Positions 1-6,323 of a stretch of DNA of 14,118 nucleotides are shown one piece after another. Position 1 is the first letter of the stretch; each line of letters starts with the position of its first letter. Position numbers and translations under genes: made by a program. Source of the DNA: Bacillota bacterium (lineage in GTDB: Bacteria > Bacillota > Clostridia > Christensenellales > Aristaeellaceae); assembly GCA_023458835.1 (NCBI GenBank), contig JAEWWY010000214.1:1-14118 (forward strand). Direction: 5' to 3'. The notes below the pieces were generated by a model, which was given only the letters and a program-made list of their open reading frames with translations, made no database searches and was not told the origin of the DNA.

Positions 1-33
1 CGGAATTCCGTGGGTAACAACGATTTCCGCCAT
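1..33 (-). CDS. 5' end of a leftward gene (possible 2-hydroxyacid dehydrogenase)
   Basis: Only the first 11 codons are inside the window; they read MAEIVVTHGIP and remain open to the left edge. The ATG is supported by an AAAGGAG ribosome binding site on the minus strand (plus positions 46-52, 12 bases before the start) and by a promoter-like TTGCTC/TATAAT pair further upstream. A start of the type 'IVVTHxIP' reminds me of D-isomer-specific 2-hydroxyacid dehydrogenases, which begin with a short beta strand followed by Ile-Pro. Eleven residues cannot prove this, so the product name is a guess. The existence of the gene is much better supported than its identity. Confidence 0.5.
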   Translation of the reverse strand, partial: MAEIVVTHGIP

Positions 34-68
34 GGTGCAGAGATTCTCCTTTCCCTGTGCTGCCGTCC

Positions 69-97
69 ATTATAGCAGGAGGCGCAGGGAAGAGCAA
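69..97 (-). promoter_or_regulatory. Sigma-A-type promoter for the leftward gene at the left edge
   Basis: On the minus strand a perfect TATAAT (plus positions 69-74) lies 17 bp downstream of TTGCTC (plus 92-97). The predicted transcript starts near position 62, giving a leader of about 30 bases that contains the ribosome binding site of the partial gene. No comparably good promoter was found for the divergent oxidoreductase gene. Confidence 0.6.
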
Positions 98-224
98 GGC
101 GCCCTGGGCCGCTTTGCCTTCCTCCTCTTAGCCGCGGCGCATTTCTTTCCTGTCATACTTGCATATCCTCTTCCCCTTATTGTCAGCGTCCCGCCTGGGC
201 ATACTGCGCAAAAGGAGGTGCAGT

Positions 225-1598
225 ATGGACGGGCATCCCATTTGGCTGACGAACAAAACGGCTTCCCACCTGCCACTCCGGGGCAGGCAGCAGGCCGAAG
301 CCGTGGTGGTTGGAGGCGGGCTGTGCGGCGTCACCACCGCATACCTATTGGCGCAAGGCGGTCTTAACGTAGTGCTTCTGGAGGCAGACAGATTGGGCCA
401 CGGAGCTTCGGGCCATACCATGGCCAAGGTGACCGTACAGCACGGATTGATCTATAGCCACCTAAAAAAACGGTGGAGCCCGGAGGTGGCCCAGGCGTAT
501 GCCCTCAGCCAGTCAAGCGCGCTCAGTGCCATGGCCGGCCTGGTGGAAGATATGCACATCTCCTGCGGGTGGACATGGCAGGATGCCTCGCTTTATGCCT
601 TGAACCGTGAAGAGGAGCTGCTGCTGGAAACGGAAGAAGAGGCGGCCCAGGAGGCGGGGCTTGCGGCCTCTCTGAAAACGGGCGGTGAATGTCCCATTCC
701 GGTAAAAAAGCTTCTGACCATCCCGGCCCAAGCCATGTTTGATCCGTATGCTTACCTGATTGCATTGGCCGGCGCTTTTTCCGCTTTGGGCGGGCGCATA
801 TATGAGGACAGCCGTGTTCGGGCGGTAAGCACGCAAAGCGTCTCCACCGAAACAGGCTCTGTGCATGCCCCGTTCGTGGTGATTGCCACCCATTTCCCCA
901 TTATCAATTTTCCAGGCTGGTACTTTTTAAGGGCAAGGCAGCAGCGCAGCCATGTGGTGGCTCTTGAGGGTGCGCCTGCTTTTCAGGGGATGTACCTGCA
1001 TATTGCGCAAGGAGGTTTCTCGCTTCGGAAGCAAGACGGCCTAACACTGCTCAGCGCTTTTGACTATACCTGCGGCATGCAGACGGACATGGATCACGAT
1101 GCATTGCTATACCATCAGGCAGAGGCTCTGTTCCCCGGCTCCACGGCTGTCGCCGCCTGGCACGGCCAGGATCTGATAAGCGCCGACCACCTTCCCTTCA
1201 TCGGCCCATACAGCCGGAGAACGCCCAATCATTTTGTAGTGTCAGGGTTTTCCAAGTGGGGTATGACGGGCAGCATGGCAGCCGCCCAGGCCATCAGCGC
1301 CCGTATCCTGGGCGAACCGCTGCCCGAGTCCGGGATCTATGATCCTGCCCGCAGGATAAGGCGCAGCATCACGCCGGTGCTATCCACCATTGCCGCCACC
1401 ACCGGCGCTTACGTTGCCGGACTGCCCCGAAAGCTCGCTCCCCGCTGCCCGCATATGGGCTGCAAGCTCAAATATGTGGCCTCTACCTCAAGCTGGGACT
1501 GCCCCTGTCACGGTTCCCGGTTCGACAGCATCGGCCGTATCAAGGACGGACCGGCGGTGCGGACTGCCGCCATCCGAAACAAGAACAGATTGAGCTAG
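225..1598 (+). CDS. FAD-dependent oxidoreductase with C-terminal Rieske [2Fe-2S] domain
   Basis: A 457-aa cytoplasmic protein, probably an electron-transfer oxidoreductase; the substrate is unknown. The N-terminus holds a Rossmann FAD-binding fold with GGGLCG at residues 30-35 and the acidic residue E53 ending the second strand, followed by the GHGASGHTMAKVT segment (58-70) seen in DAO/glycine-oxidase-like enzymes. The C-terminus is a Rieske domain with ligand pairs C408/H410 and C426/H429 (CPHMGC and CPCHGSRF). This architecture matches the Bacillus YhfW group, which is usually about 500 aa, so this copy is slightly short. An in-frame start exists at 159, but ATG 225 follows an AAAGGAGG ribosome binding site (211-218) at good spacing and directly precedes the fold. 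The final 15 or so residues are basic and polar. No signal peptide is visible. The gene stands alone, divergent from the left-edge gene. Confidence 0.85.
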   Translation: MDGHPIWLTNKTASHLPLRGRQQAEAVVVGGGLCGVTTAYLLAQGGLNVVLLEADRLGHGASGHTMAKVTVQHGLIYSHLKKRWSPEVAQAYALSQSSALSAMAGLVEDMHISCGWTWQDASLYALNREEELLLETEEEAAQEAGLAASLKTGGECPIPVKKLLTIPAQAMFDPYAYLIALAGAFSALGGRIYEDSRVRAVSTQSVSTETGSVHAPFVVIATHFPIINFPGWYFLRARQQRSHVVALEGAPAFQGMYLHIAQGGFSLRKQDGLTLLSAFDYTCGMQTDMDHDALLYHQAEALFPGSTAVAAWHGQDLISADHLPFIGPYSRRTPNHFVVSGFSKWGMTGSMAAAQAISARILGEPLPESGIYDPARRIRRSITPVLSTIAATTGAYVAGLPRKLAPRCPHMGCKLKYVASTSSWDCPCHGSRFDSIGRIKDGPAVRTAAIRNKNRLS

Positions 1599-1625
1599 GG
1601 CAGGCTTCTGCCGCGTCCTTTGCCC
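1598..1625 (+). terminator. Weak hairpin after the Rieske oxidoreductase
   Basis: GGCAG (1599-1603) pairs with CTGCC (1608-1612) around a GCTT loop; GGGCA (1598-1602) could instead pair with TGCCC (1621-1625). No clear T-run follows, so this is at best a poor intrinsic terminator. Confidence 0.25.
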
Positions 1626-1692
1626 ATTCAATATATATCCTTTCACCGCAAGCCCACATTACAGAAAAATTACGCCAGATTCATGTACAACG

Positions 1693-1705
1693 GCAAATAT
1701 TTTGC
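1693..1705. promoter_or_regulatory. AT-rich inverted repeat in the leader region of the HD-GYP operon
   Basis: GCAAA-TAT-TTTGC is a perfect 5-bp inverted repeat with a 3-bp spacer, about 60 bp upstream of the -35 element of the operon promoter. The whole stretch from about 1660 to 1780 is markedly AT-rich compared with its surroundings. It could be an operator or simply promoter-upstream AT-rich DNA; the short arms make chance a real possibility. Confidence 0.25.
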
Positions 1706-1764
1706 AATGTTATGACGAAATATTTCCTTCACACTATAAATGAATATTTTTTTGCATCAGTTCC

Positions 1765-1793
1765 TTGCATAATGGACATCTTTGGTCTATAAT
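1765..1793 (+). promoter_or_regulatory. Sigma-A-type promoter of the HD-GYP operon
   Basis: TTGCAT (1765-1770) and a perfect TATAAT (1788-1793) are separated by exactly 17 bp. Transcription should begin near 1800, leaving a leader of roughly 70 bases before the ATG at 1872. It is the best promoter upstream of the four co-directional genes ending at 4710. I see no c-di-GMP riboswitch signature in the leader. Confidence 0.7.
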
Positions 1794-1871
1794 GTAACAA
1801 GGATTAATGGTGTACTTTTCCAGGACTATCAGCACCAAAGAGATTTACATTTTGCACAGGGAGGCTGCCAC

Positions 1872-2564
1872 ATGGCAATTGATGCTTTTACAGATTCCAT
1901 CAAATCCCAGGAAGATATGTACCGGCAGCTGCTCATGCGACTAACGGGTGTCTTCGCCGCGAACGTCCATCTTTCCCCGGACGGCGCTATTACGGAGATC
2001 CATATCCTGGGCAGCAGCCTGCGCCATCCCAAGCAAATCATGCGGGATGTGCAATCGGCATTGGCGTCCGCCTATGGCGTCACGGTAGATCACCGCATCA
2101 TCAGCATCGCTCAACTGAGGCAGGATCCCGTCCAGTCGGAGGAGCATGTGGTATCGACGCCCACAGGGGAAGTCAGGCTGCGCACGCACGAGTTTACCCA
2201 GAATGTGGTAGGCAACCAATACAACGTAAAGATTTCTCTTACAAAAGACGATATCGAATACACCGGCCGCTGCTCCTGCAGGAATACGCCCATCCAGCGG
2301 CCCCGGGCCATAGCTACCGCCGTGCTTCAGGCAGTCCACAGCTTCCTGGGTGTGGAAGATGTGTTTTTGTTGCTATCCGTTCAGTTTACCCAACTTTCCA
2401 GCATCAAGGTGGTGATGATAGCGATCGAATGCATGAATATGCAGGCGGCGCCGGTACTCATCGGTGCTGCGGAGTGCGCCGGCGATGAATCCCAGGCCAT
2501 CGTGCGCGCCACCCTTTCCGCCTTGAACCGCAAGCTTGCCTTTATGGCATCCAACCCCAGTTGA
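1872..2564 (+). CDS. Uncharacterised protein, first gene of the HD-GYP operon
   Basis: A 230-aa soluble protein with no signal peptide or membrane segment; I cannot assign a function. It appears to have two alpha/beta halves. Residues 32-82 form a conserved-looking block: strand, EIHILG, then RHPKQIMRDVQSAL (an amphipathic helix) and DHRIISIAQL. Residues 100-225 alternate strands and helices, with a CSC pair at 134-136 and a helix IVRATLSALNRKL near 210-222. The reading frame extends upstream to 1782, but that stretch contains the promoter -10 element. ATG 1872 follows GGGAGG with 7 bases between, so it is the preferred start. It is the promoter-proximal gene ahead of a c-di-GMP phosphodiesterase, which suggests a signalling or ligand-sensing role; that is inference from context only. 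Confidence 0.8.
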   Translation: MAIDAFTDSIKSQEDMYRQLLMRLTGVFAANVHLSPDGAITEIHILGSSLRHPKQIMRDVQSALASAYGVTVDHRIISIAQLRQDPVQSEEHVVSTPTGEVRLRTHEFTQNVVGNQYNVKISLTKDDIEYTGRCSCRNTPIQRPRAIATAVLQAVHSFLGVEDVFLLLSVQFTQLSSIKVVMIAIECMNMQAAPVLIGAAECAGDESQAIVRATLSALNRKLAFMASNPS

Positions 2565-2664
2565 AAACAGGTCCGTCCACGCTACTTACGCGCTGCATCT
2601 TAGCGAAGTGAATATAGCCTGTCCTATTAGCGAATGGCAGAGCCCTTTAGAGGAGGCTATATCC

Positions 2665-2748
2665 GTGAAGAAGGCCAAGATCGTTGTCGCGTTGATGTCC
2701 CTTGTGTCCTTGGTTCTGTCCTGTGGGGCGTTCGTAACCTGGAAGTAA
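2665..2748 (+). CDS. 27-aa membrane microprotein upstream of HD-GYP gene
   Basis: A GTG start follows AGAGGAGG (2650-2657) at 7-base spacing. The frame reads MKKAKIVVALMSLVSLVLSC and then seven more residues ending in TWK. The layout is two lysines near the N-terminus, one hydrophobic segment of about 18 residues and a short tail, that is, a single-span membrane peptide or a minimal signal-peptide-like protein. VLSC is only a poor lipobox. The stop lies 10 bases before the HD-GYP start, and that gene has only a weak ribosome binding site, so translation of this peptide may drive HD-GYP translation by coupling. It may be a regulatory leader peptide or a small membrane partner of the phosphodiesterase. 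The strong ribosome binding site and sensible peptide argue for expression; the short length argues for caution. Confidence 0.6.
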   Translation: MKKAKIVVALMSLVSLVLSCGAFVTWK

Positions 2749-2758
2749 GTAGTAGTGC

Positions 2759-4165
2759 ATGGAGCGTGGCGGACCTGTTTTCATATATAATGGTTCTCCT
2801 CTACCCTCCCAGATGATTGAGGTGATCCTTACGACCAGAAAAGCAAGAGTTTATGCATATTTTATAATTATTATCGGTTTTTCGTTAGCCATTTATGCCT
2901 TTTATGCTTATATCAAAAGTATAAATCCCCAGCATCTGTCCCTTGAAATCCAGCAAATGGTCTGTTTGGTTATTTTATGCGTGCTGTGCCGCTCGCTGCC
3001 TATCTATTTCGGGGATGCCCAGCAAGGGCTGGATGTATCCATCGTGAGCATTGTAGCCGCCGTTATCACAAAAGGCCCTTACGCGGCGATGTGCGTTTAT
3101 CTGATCAGCTCCCTGTTCGCCATTGAATACAACAAGGGACCAAAGACTTATCATCACCTATACAATACCCCGGTGATAAAGTCCGCATTCAACAACGGCG
3201 ACCTGATGATATCCATCCTGCTTCCCGGCCTGCTGTTTTTCGCTGCGGGTGGCACTCCTGGGAAGGCTTCCCTTCCCGGCATCATCTGGCCGGCGCTGCT
3301 TTTTTCCAGCTTCGCTTTTTTAACGAACTACGTTATCCTGAATGTCCTGTTCGTGCTGGATAAACAGATCAGCATAGGCGAAGCCGCTGATACGGTCAGA
3401 AGCCTGTTGCCCAATGTTCTCTTTGCCATGCCCCTCGGGGTGCTTATCGCTCTGCTGTTCATTATGGAAAATGGCCATTGGCTGGCCATTTTAATGTTGT
3501 TCCCCCTGCTCCTGGCGCGGTATGCCTGGGCGCTGTATCTGGAATCCCAGGTGCAGCATATGAAATTGATCCACGCCTTCGTATCCGCCATGGAAGCAAA
3601 GGATACGTATACCGAAGGCCATTCCCGAAGGGTGGAGACTTTTGCGGTACAAATCGCAAACGCTCTGAAGCTCCCCAAGGAGAAGGTAAAGGAAATTCAA
3701 ATCGCGGCGCTTTTGCATGATATAGGCAAAATCGGCATAGAAGACATGATCCTTCGCAAGCCGGCCCGGCTGACGGAGGAAGAGCGGCGCCGCATTGAGG
3801 AGCATCCGACCATTGGCGTAAGCATTGTGGAAAAGGTGGGCCTTTCCGAAGAGGTCAAAGAAATGATCCGCCACCACCACGAGCGCTACGATGGCGCGGG
3901 CTATCCGGACAAGCTGGACCATACCGCCGTTTCCTTTGAGGCTTATATCCTGGGCGTAGCCGATGCGTTTGACGCCATGACAAGCGACCGGCCATACCGG
4001 GCGGGCATGTCGGAAGAAAAAGCGATATCCATACTGGTGGAGGAAAGCGGAAAGCAATTTCACCCCGCCATCGTGGAAGCGTTTTTGAAGATCATAGATT
4101 CCCAAAAGGAGCAAAAGGCTGAAGCAAGATCCTCGTCTACTTCATTTTGCTGGCCATTCCATTGA
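2759..4165 (+). CDS. Membrane HD-GYP phosphodiesterase (predicted c-di-GMP hydrolase)
   Basis: A 468-aa protein. Residues 31-262 contain about seven membrane segments (near 31-52, 65-85, 91-122, 148-164, 173-200, 216-236, 241-261) forming an uncharacterised sensory domain. Residues 268-450 are a cytoplasmic HD-GYP domain that should hydrolyse cyclic di-GMP at a di- or trinuclear metal centre. The ligand set is complete: H288 (EGHSRR), H320/D321 (LLHDIGK, with K324), H349 (EEHP) and HHERYDGAGYP at 373-383, followed by ADAFDAMTSDRPYR. I therefore expect it to be active. There is no GGDEF partner in the window. The start is uncertain: ATG 2759 has only weak GGAAG upstream but sits 10 bases after the microprotein stop; ATG 2813 (residue 19) has no visible ribosome binding site. 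The last 19 bases overlap the DUF5317-type gene. Confidence 0.9.
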   Translation: MERGGPVFIYNGSPLPSQMIEVILTTRKARVYAYFIIIIGFSLAIYAFYAYIKSINPQHLSLEIQQMVCLVILCVLCRSLPIYFGDAQQGLDVSIVSIVAAVITKGPYAAMCVYLISSLFAIEYNKGPKTYHHLYNTPVIKSAFNNGDLMISILLPGLLFFAAGGTPGKASLPGIIWPALLFSSFAFLTNYVILNVLFVLDKQISIGEAADTVRSLLPNVLFAMPLGVLIALLFIMENGHWLAILMLFPLLLARYAWALYLESQVQHMKLIHAFVSAMEAKDTYTEGHSRRVETFAVQIANALKLPKEKVKEIQIAALLHDIGKIGIEDMILRKPARLTEEERRRIEEHPTIGVSIVEKVGLSEEVKEMIRHHHERYDGAGYPDKLDHTAVSFEAYILGVADAFDAMTSDRPYRAGMSEEKAISILVEESGKQFHPAIVEAFLKIIDSQKEQKAEARSSSTSFCWPFH

Positions 4166-4710
4166 GCTTTCTGTGCGGCGGAAGGCTCAGGTATATGGCG
4201 GAAAACCCGCTGCGGCTGATTTGGCTGCCGCCGCTGGCGTTTGCCCTGGAGGCGGTTTCCCCTTTTTTGAGGGACCGCATACCCTTTCCCGTGTCCCAGT
4301 GGCTATGGATCGCCGTTTCGCTGGAATACGCCTTGCTCTTTTTGTTCTGCTTTTTCAATTGGAAAAGGAAACCTGTCCGGTTCATCGCCCTGGCCTGCTT
4401 TTTAAACCTGTTTGTCATCGCCTGGTATGGTTTTCGCATGCCGGTGGCCCCCATCGTTCACGAGTTCTCTGATATGGCTTCCGTAGTTGCGCGCATACAA
4501 TCCGGCGAGTTGTTTGATTATGTGCTGGTGGATTACGGCGCTCCCTTCCTGTTCCTGGGTGATGCGCTGCTGATCCCCTTCGTGCATTCCGGTTTGGCAA
4601 GCATTGGAGACTTATTCCTGGCTATCGGCGTAGGCTGGCTGATCTTCCAGTGGATGCGCCCTTCCCCCCAAAAAAGGAAAGCTTCTGTTCCCGGCAGAAA
4701 TATGGCCTAA
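4147..4710 (+). CDS. DUF5317-type integral membrane protein
   Basis: About 187 aa with five or six membrane segments (near 1-11, 24-42, 50-68, 77-93, 133-146, 153-172). The hallmarks I associate with DUF5317 are the N-terminal 'LxGGRLRxxAxxPLR' turn after the first span, a GDALLIPFV segment, and SIGDLFLAIGVGWLIFQW near the end. Its function is unknown. It overlaps the HD-GYP gene by 19 bases and ends at a terminator, so it is the last gene of the operon. The start is odd: the frame is open back to a TGA at 4120-4122 and contains no ATG or GTG before the first span. The only usual start is TTG 4147, which would cut the first hydrophobic segment short. An ATC or ATT start (4129 or 4144) after AAAAGGAG would give a fuller first helix. 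Confidence 0.75.
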   Translation: MLAIPLSFLCGGRLRYMAENPLRLIWLPPLAFALEAVSPFLRDRIPFPVSQWLWIAVSLEYALLFLFCFFNWKRKPVRFIALACFLNLFVIAWYGFRMPVAPIVHEFSDMASVVARIQSGELFDYVLVDYGAPFLFLGDALLIPFVHSGLASIGDLFLAIGVGWLIFQWMRPSPQKRKASVPGRNMA

Positions 4711-4717
4711 GCCATCC

Positions 4718-4736
4718 GCCCCACCGGGGCTTTTTT
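4718..4736 (+). terminator. Intrinsic terminator of the HD-GYP operon
   Basis: GCCCC (4718-4722), loop ACC, GGGGC (4726-4730), then six T residues (4731-4736). It is a short, GC-only stem followed by a clean T-run, just after the DUF5317-type stop. Confidence 0.75.
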
Positions 4737-4749
4737 ATTGCCTTCACAA

Positions 4750-4765
4750 ATGAGAAAATTCTCAT
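4750..4765. promoter_or_regulatory. 16-bp inverted repeat upstream of the glycine-rich protein promoter
   Basis: ATGAGAA-AA-TTCTCAT has perfect 7-bp arms with a 2-bp spacer. It lies 21 bp upstream of the -35 element of the next gene, a place typical for an activator or repressor site. No T-run follows, and the arms are AT-rich, so it is not an obvious terminator. Confidence 0.45.
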
Positions 4766-4786
4766 GGAAAATTAATGCTGTCCTTT

Positions 4787-4815
4787 TTGATTTTTCCAGG
4801 TAACAGCCATATACT
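4787..4815 (+). promoter_or_regulatory. Promoter for the 78-aa glycine-rich protein
   Basis: TTGATT (4787-4792) and TATACT (4810-4815) with a 17-bp spacer. The predicted start near 4822 leaves a very short leader, only a few bases before the AGGAGG at 4824-4829. Confidence 0.5.
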
Positions 4816-4837
4816 TTTTGTGTAGGAGGTGATTGGT

Positions 4838-5074
4838 ATGGGATGTCTGTTATGGCCCTTTGCGGCGGTTATTGGTATCGTGGGTGGCGCGCTGGGCCTT
4901 GCCGGGAAAATCATCGGCTTCATATTGGGCGCCATTGGCGGCCTTTTTTCGCTGATATTTGCCTTCATTTTGGGCGCCGTCGGCGTGGCGCTGTGCATGA
5001 CCATCATCGGCGCAATCATCGGTATTCCGTTGATCCTGTTTGCTGTAAGCCTGGCCTTTCGCGTCATATTTTGA
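4838..5074 (+). CDS. Glycine-rich hydrophobic small membrane protein
   Basis: A 78-aa protein that is nearly all Gly, Ala, Ile, Leu, Val and Phe. Two or three spans can be drawn (about 8-22, 25-50, 52-75) with repeated GxxG and GGxxG spacing (GGALG, GAIGGL, GAVG), which favours tight helix packing. Only a single Lys (24) and a single Arg (75) carry charge. The motif pattern resembles small hydrophobic proteins common in Clostridia; I do not recognise a named family. Holin-like or bacteriocin-like roles are conceivable but unsupported by neighbours. An in-frame GTG at 4829 overlaps the ribosome binding site, so ATG 4838, 8 bases after AGGAGG, is the start. It forms its own transcription unit between a terminator and a convergent gene. 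Confidence 0.75.
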   Translation: MGCLLWPFAAVIGIVGGALGLAGKIIGFILGAIGGLFSLIFAFILGAVGVALCMTIIGAIIGIPLILFAVSLAFRVIF

Positions 5075-5088
5075 TCACAGCCGGCTGC

Positions 5089-5125
5089 AAAACCGCTGAA
5101 TGCAGAAGTTTCAGCGGTTTTTGTT
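5089..5125. terminator. Terminator between convergent genes (probably bidirectional)
   Basis: AAAACCGCTGAA (5089-5100) and TTCAGCGGTTTT (5110-5121) form a perfect 12-bp stem with a 9-base loop. The plus strand continues into TTTTTGTTT. The A-rich left arm makes a shorter U-run for the opposite strand, so it can serve both converging genes. Confidence 0.8.
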
Positions 5126-5128
5126 TAC

Positions 5129-5671
5129 CTAAAGATAGGCGAGCGCAGCCAGGATAGCAGCGGCTGCCGAGCCGATGACGTCAAATACGATATCAAAATC
5201 AGTATCCATGAGGCCCCGCTGCATGTCTGTTTTATTCCTTAAATCGTGCAGGAACTCAACGATTTCAAATATGGCGCCTGCGGCAATGCCAAGGGCCGCC
5301 ACAAAGACGGCACGAAAAACCGTCGAGCCTCCCGGTACGGTCACTTTCGATAAGGTCAGGTAAAGGAGCAGCGCGAAGGAGAAGCTTCCAAACCCGTGCA
5401 AATACCTGTCAAAAATCTTCCCTTTGCGATATAGATTCAGATAGAGACCCACAAAGGTATGCGCAAATACAGTGATTGTGGCAAATATCAGAACCAAATA
5501 GGGAATGCTGATACGCAAAATGCATAGTATCAGCAGGTAAGACAAGAAAACGGCGGATGGTACAGCCGTATATTTGACGCAGCTTGATTTTCCCATTTTC
5601 ACGTACCGGACGGCAATAAAAACTTCAGCAATCACGAACAGGGCGAGCAGAATATATAAAAGCGCCTCCAT
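5129..5671 (-). CDS. YjdF/DUF2238-like integral membrane protein
   Basis: A 180-aa protein with about six membrane segments (near 3-21, 38-54, 57-80, 94-108, 118-136, 161-179). Short polar motifs sit at membrane edges: DRYLHGFG (88-95), IFEIVEFLHD (134-143) and an acidic block DTDFDIVFD (156-164). The order 'D-x-x-x-H-G', 'E-x-x-E', 'D-x-x-x-D' resembles the YjdF/DUF2238 membrane family, whose function is unknown; I am only moderately sure of that placement. A GTG lies one codon upstream, but ATG at 5671 has better spacing from the AAAGGGGG ribosome binding site. The gene converges on the glycine-rich protein gene. No convincing promoter was found in the 230 bp it shares with rpsT. Confidence 0.7.
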   Translation of the reverse strand: MEALLYILLALFVIAEVFIAVRYVKMGKSSCVKYTAVPSAVFLSYLLILCILRISIPYLVLIFATITVFAHTFVGLYLNLYRKGKIFDRYLHGFGSFSFALLLYLTLSKVTVPGGSTVFRAVFVAALGIAAGAIFEIVEFLHDLRNKTDMQRGLMDTDFDIVFDVIGSAAAAILAALAYL

Positions 5672-5836
5672 CACATGCCCCCTTTCCGTCCGGCTATTTT
5701 ATGAAAAGGCGGCGGGAATCATGCGGGGCGAAAATCAACAGAACTTGCCTGTTATCGGCGATACATCCTCTATCTCCCGGCGCACCAAAAAATTTGCCGA
5801 ATTGCAAAATTTACCCTTTGTTTTTTAACAAAAAGC

Positions 5837-5865
5837 TTGCAATACAAGCAATAGCATGGTAAAAT
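5837..5865 (+). promoter_or_regulatory. Promoter of rpsT
   Basis: TTGCAA (5837-5842) and TAAAAT (5860-5865) with a 17-bp spacer and a TG two bases before the -10. The predicted start is near 5872, giving a leader of about 35 bases with AAGGAGGTGA at 5891-5900. Confidence 0.65.
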
Positions 5866-5906
5866 AGTTTTTGCTGATTTACGCTGATTCAAGGAGGTGA
5901 ACAAAA

Positions 5907-6173
5907 TTGCCGAATATCAAATCCGCTATCAAGCGCGTCAAGGTCAGTGAAAAAAAGAATCTGCGCAACCGGATGATCAAGAGCGGGGTTAAAACCGCCA
6001 TCAAGAAATTCCAGGTTGAGTTGGCTTCCAACCCCGGTGCCGCCAACGTGCAGTTGAGCGCAACCACCTCCGCCATCGATAAAGCGGCTGCCAAGGGCAT
6101 TCTGCACAAGAATACGGCTAACCGTAAAAAGGCCCGTTTGGCCCGCAGTCTGAGTAAAGCGGTGGCTCAGTGA
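5907..6173 (+). CDS. rpsT: 30S ribosomal protein S20
   Basis: An 88-aa, strongly basic, helical protein that binds 16S rRNA in the small subunit. The sequence is classic S20: it begins PNIKSAIKRVKVSEKKNLRN, continues with the KSGVKTAIKKF segment (about 26-36) and ends with AAAKGILHKNTANRKKARLA (about 60-79). The length is normal. Initiation is at TTG (5907) six bases after an excellent AAGGAGGTGA; there is no ATG nearby. A UUG start is also used by E. coli rpsT, where S20 represses its own translation, so this start may be functional rather than accidental. The gene has its own promoter and terminator. The DNA polymerase III delta (holA) and spore-protease (gpr) genes often found beside rpsT in spore formers are not here. 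Confidence 0.97.
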   Translation: MPNIKSAIKRVKVSEKKNLRNRMIKSGVKTAIKKFQVELASNPGAANVQLSATTSAIDKAAAKGILHKNTANRKKARLARSLSKAVAQ

Positions 6174-6199
6174 ATTGCCGGATAAAAATACGTATCCCC

Positions 6200-6240
6200 A
6201 AGAACCCCTTTCCTTATGAAGGCGGGTTCTTTTCTTTTAC
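6200..6240 (+). terminator. Terminator of rpsT
   Basis: AAGAACCC (6200-6207) pairs with GGGTTCTT (6224-6231), with an inner CCTT-ATG-AAGG hairpin (6212-6222) and a following TTCTTTTCTTTT run. Confidence 0.75.
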
Positions 6241-6270
6241 GGAAAGGGCGTTGCCATTTTCATAAAATTC

Positions 6271-6306
6271 AAGGGCGGAAAGCAGCAACTGCCTTCCGCC
6301 CTTTTT
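6271..6306. terminator. Second hairpin between rpsT and the giant gene
   Basis: AAGGGCGGAAAGCAG (6271-6285) pairs with CTGCCTTCCGCCCTT (6289-6303) with one mismatch. On the plus strand it ends in TTTTT, giving a backup terminator for rpsT. On the minus strand it ends in GAATTTTATG, a weaker U-rich tail, and lies 18 bases after the stop of the giant gene, for which it is the only terminator candidate. Confidence 0.7.
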
Positions 6307-6323
6307 GCGTTATTGGATATGCT

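Noticed and set aside
1794..1871. c-di-GMP riboswitch in the leader of the HD-GYP operon
   Set aside because: Expected from the gene content, but the roughly 70-base leader is too short and lacks the conserved GEMM core (for example CGCAAAGCC).
2600..2634. Direct repeat TTAGCGAA (2600-2607 and 2627-2634) before the microprotein
   Set aside because: Only 8 bp with 19 bp between copies and no promoter elements at a fitting distance; likely chance.
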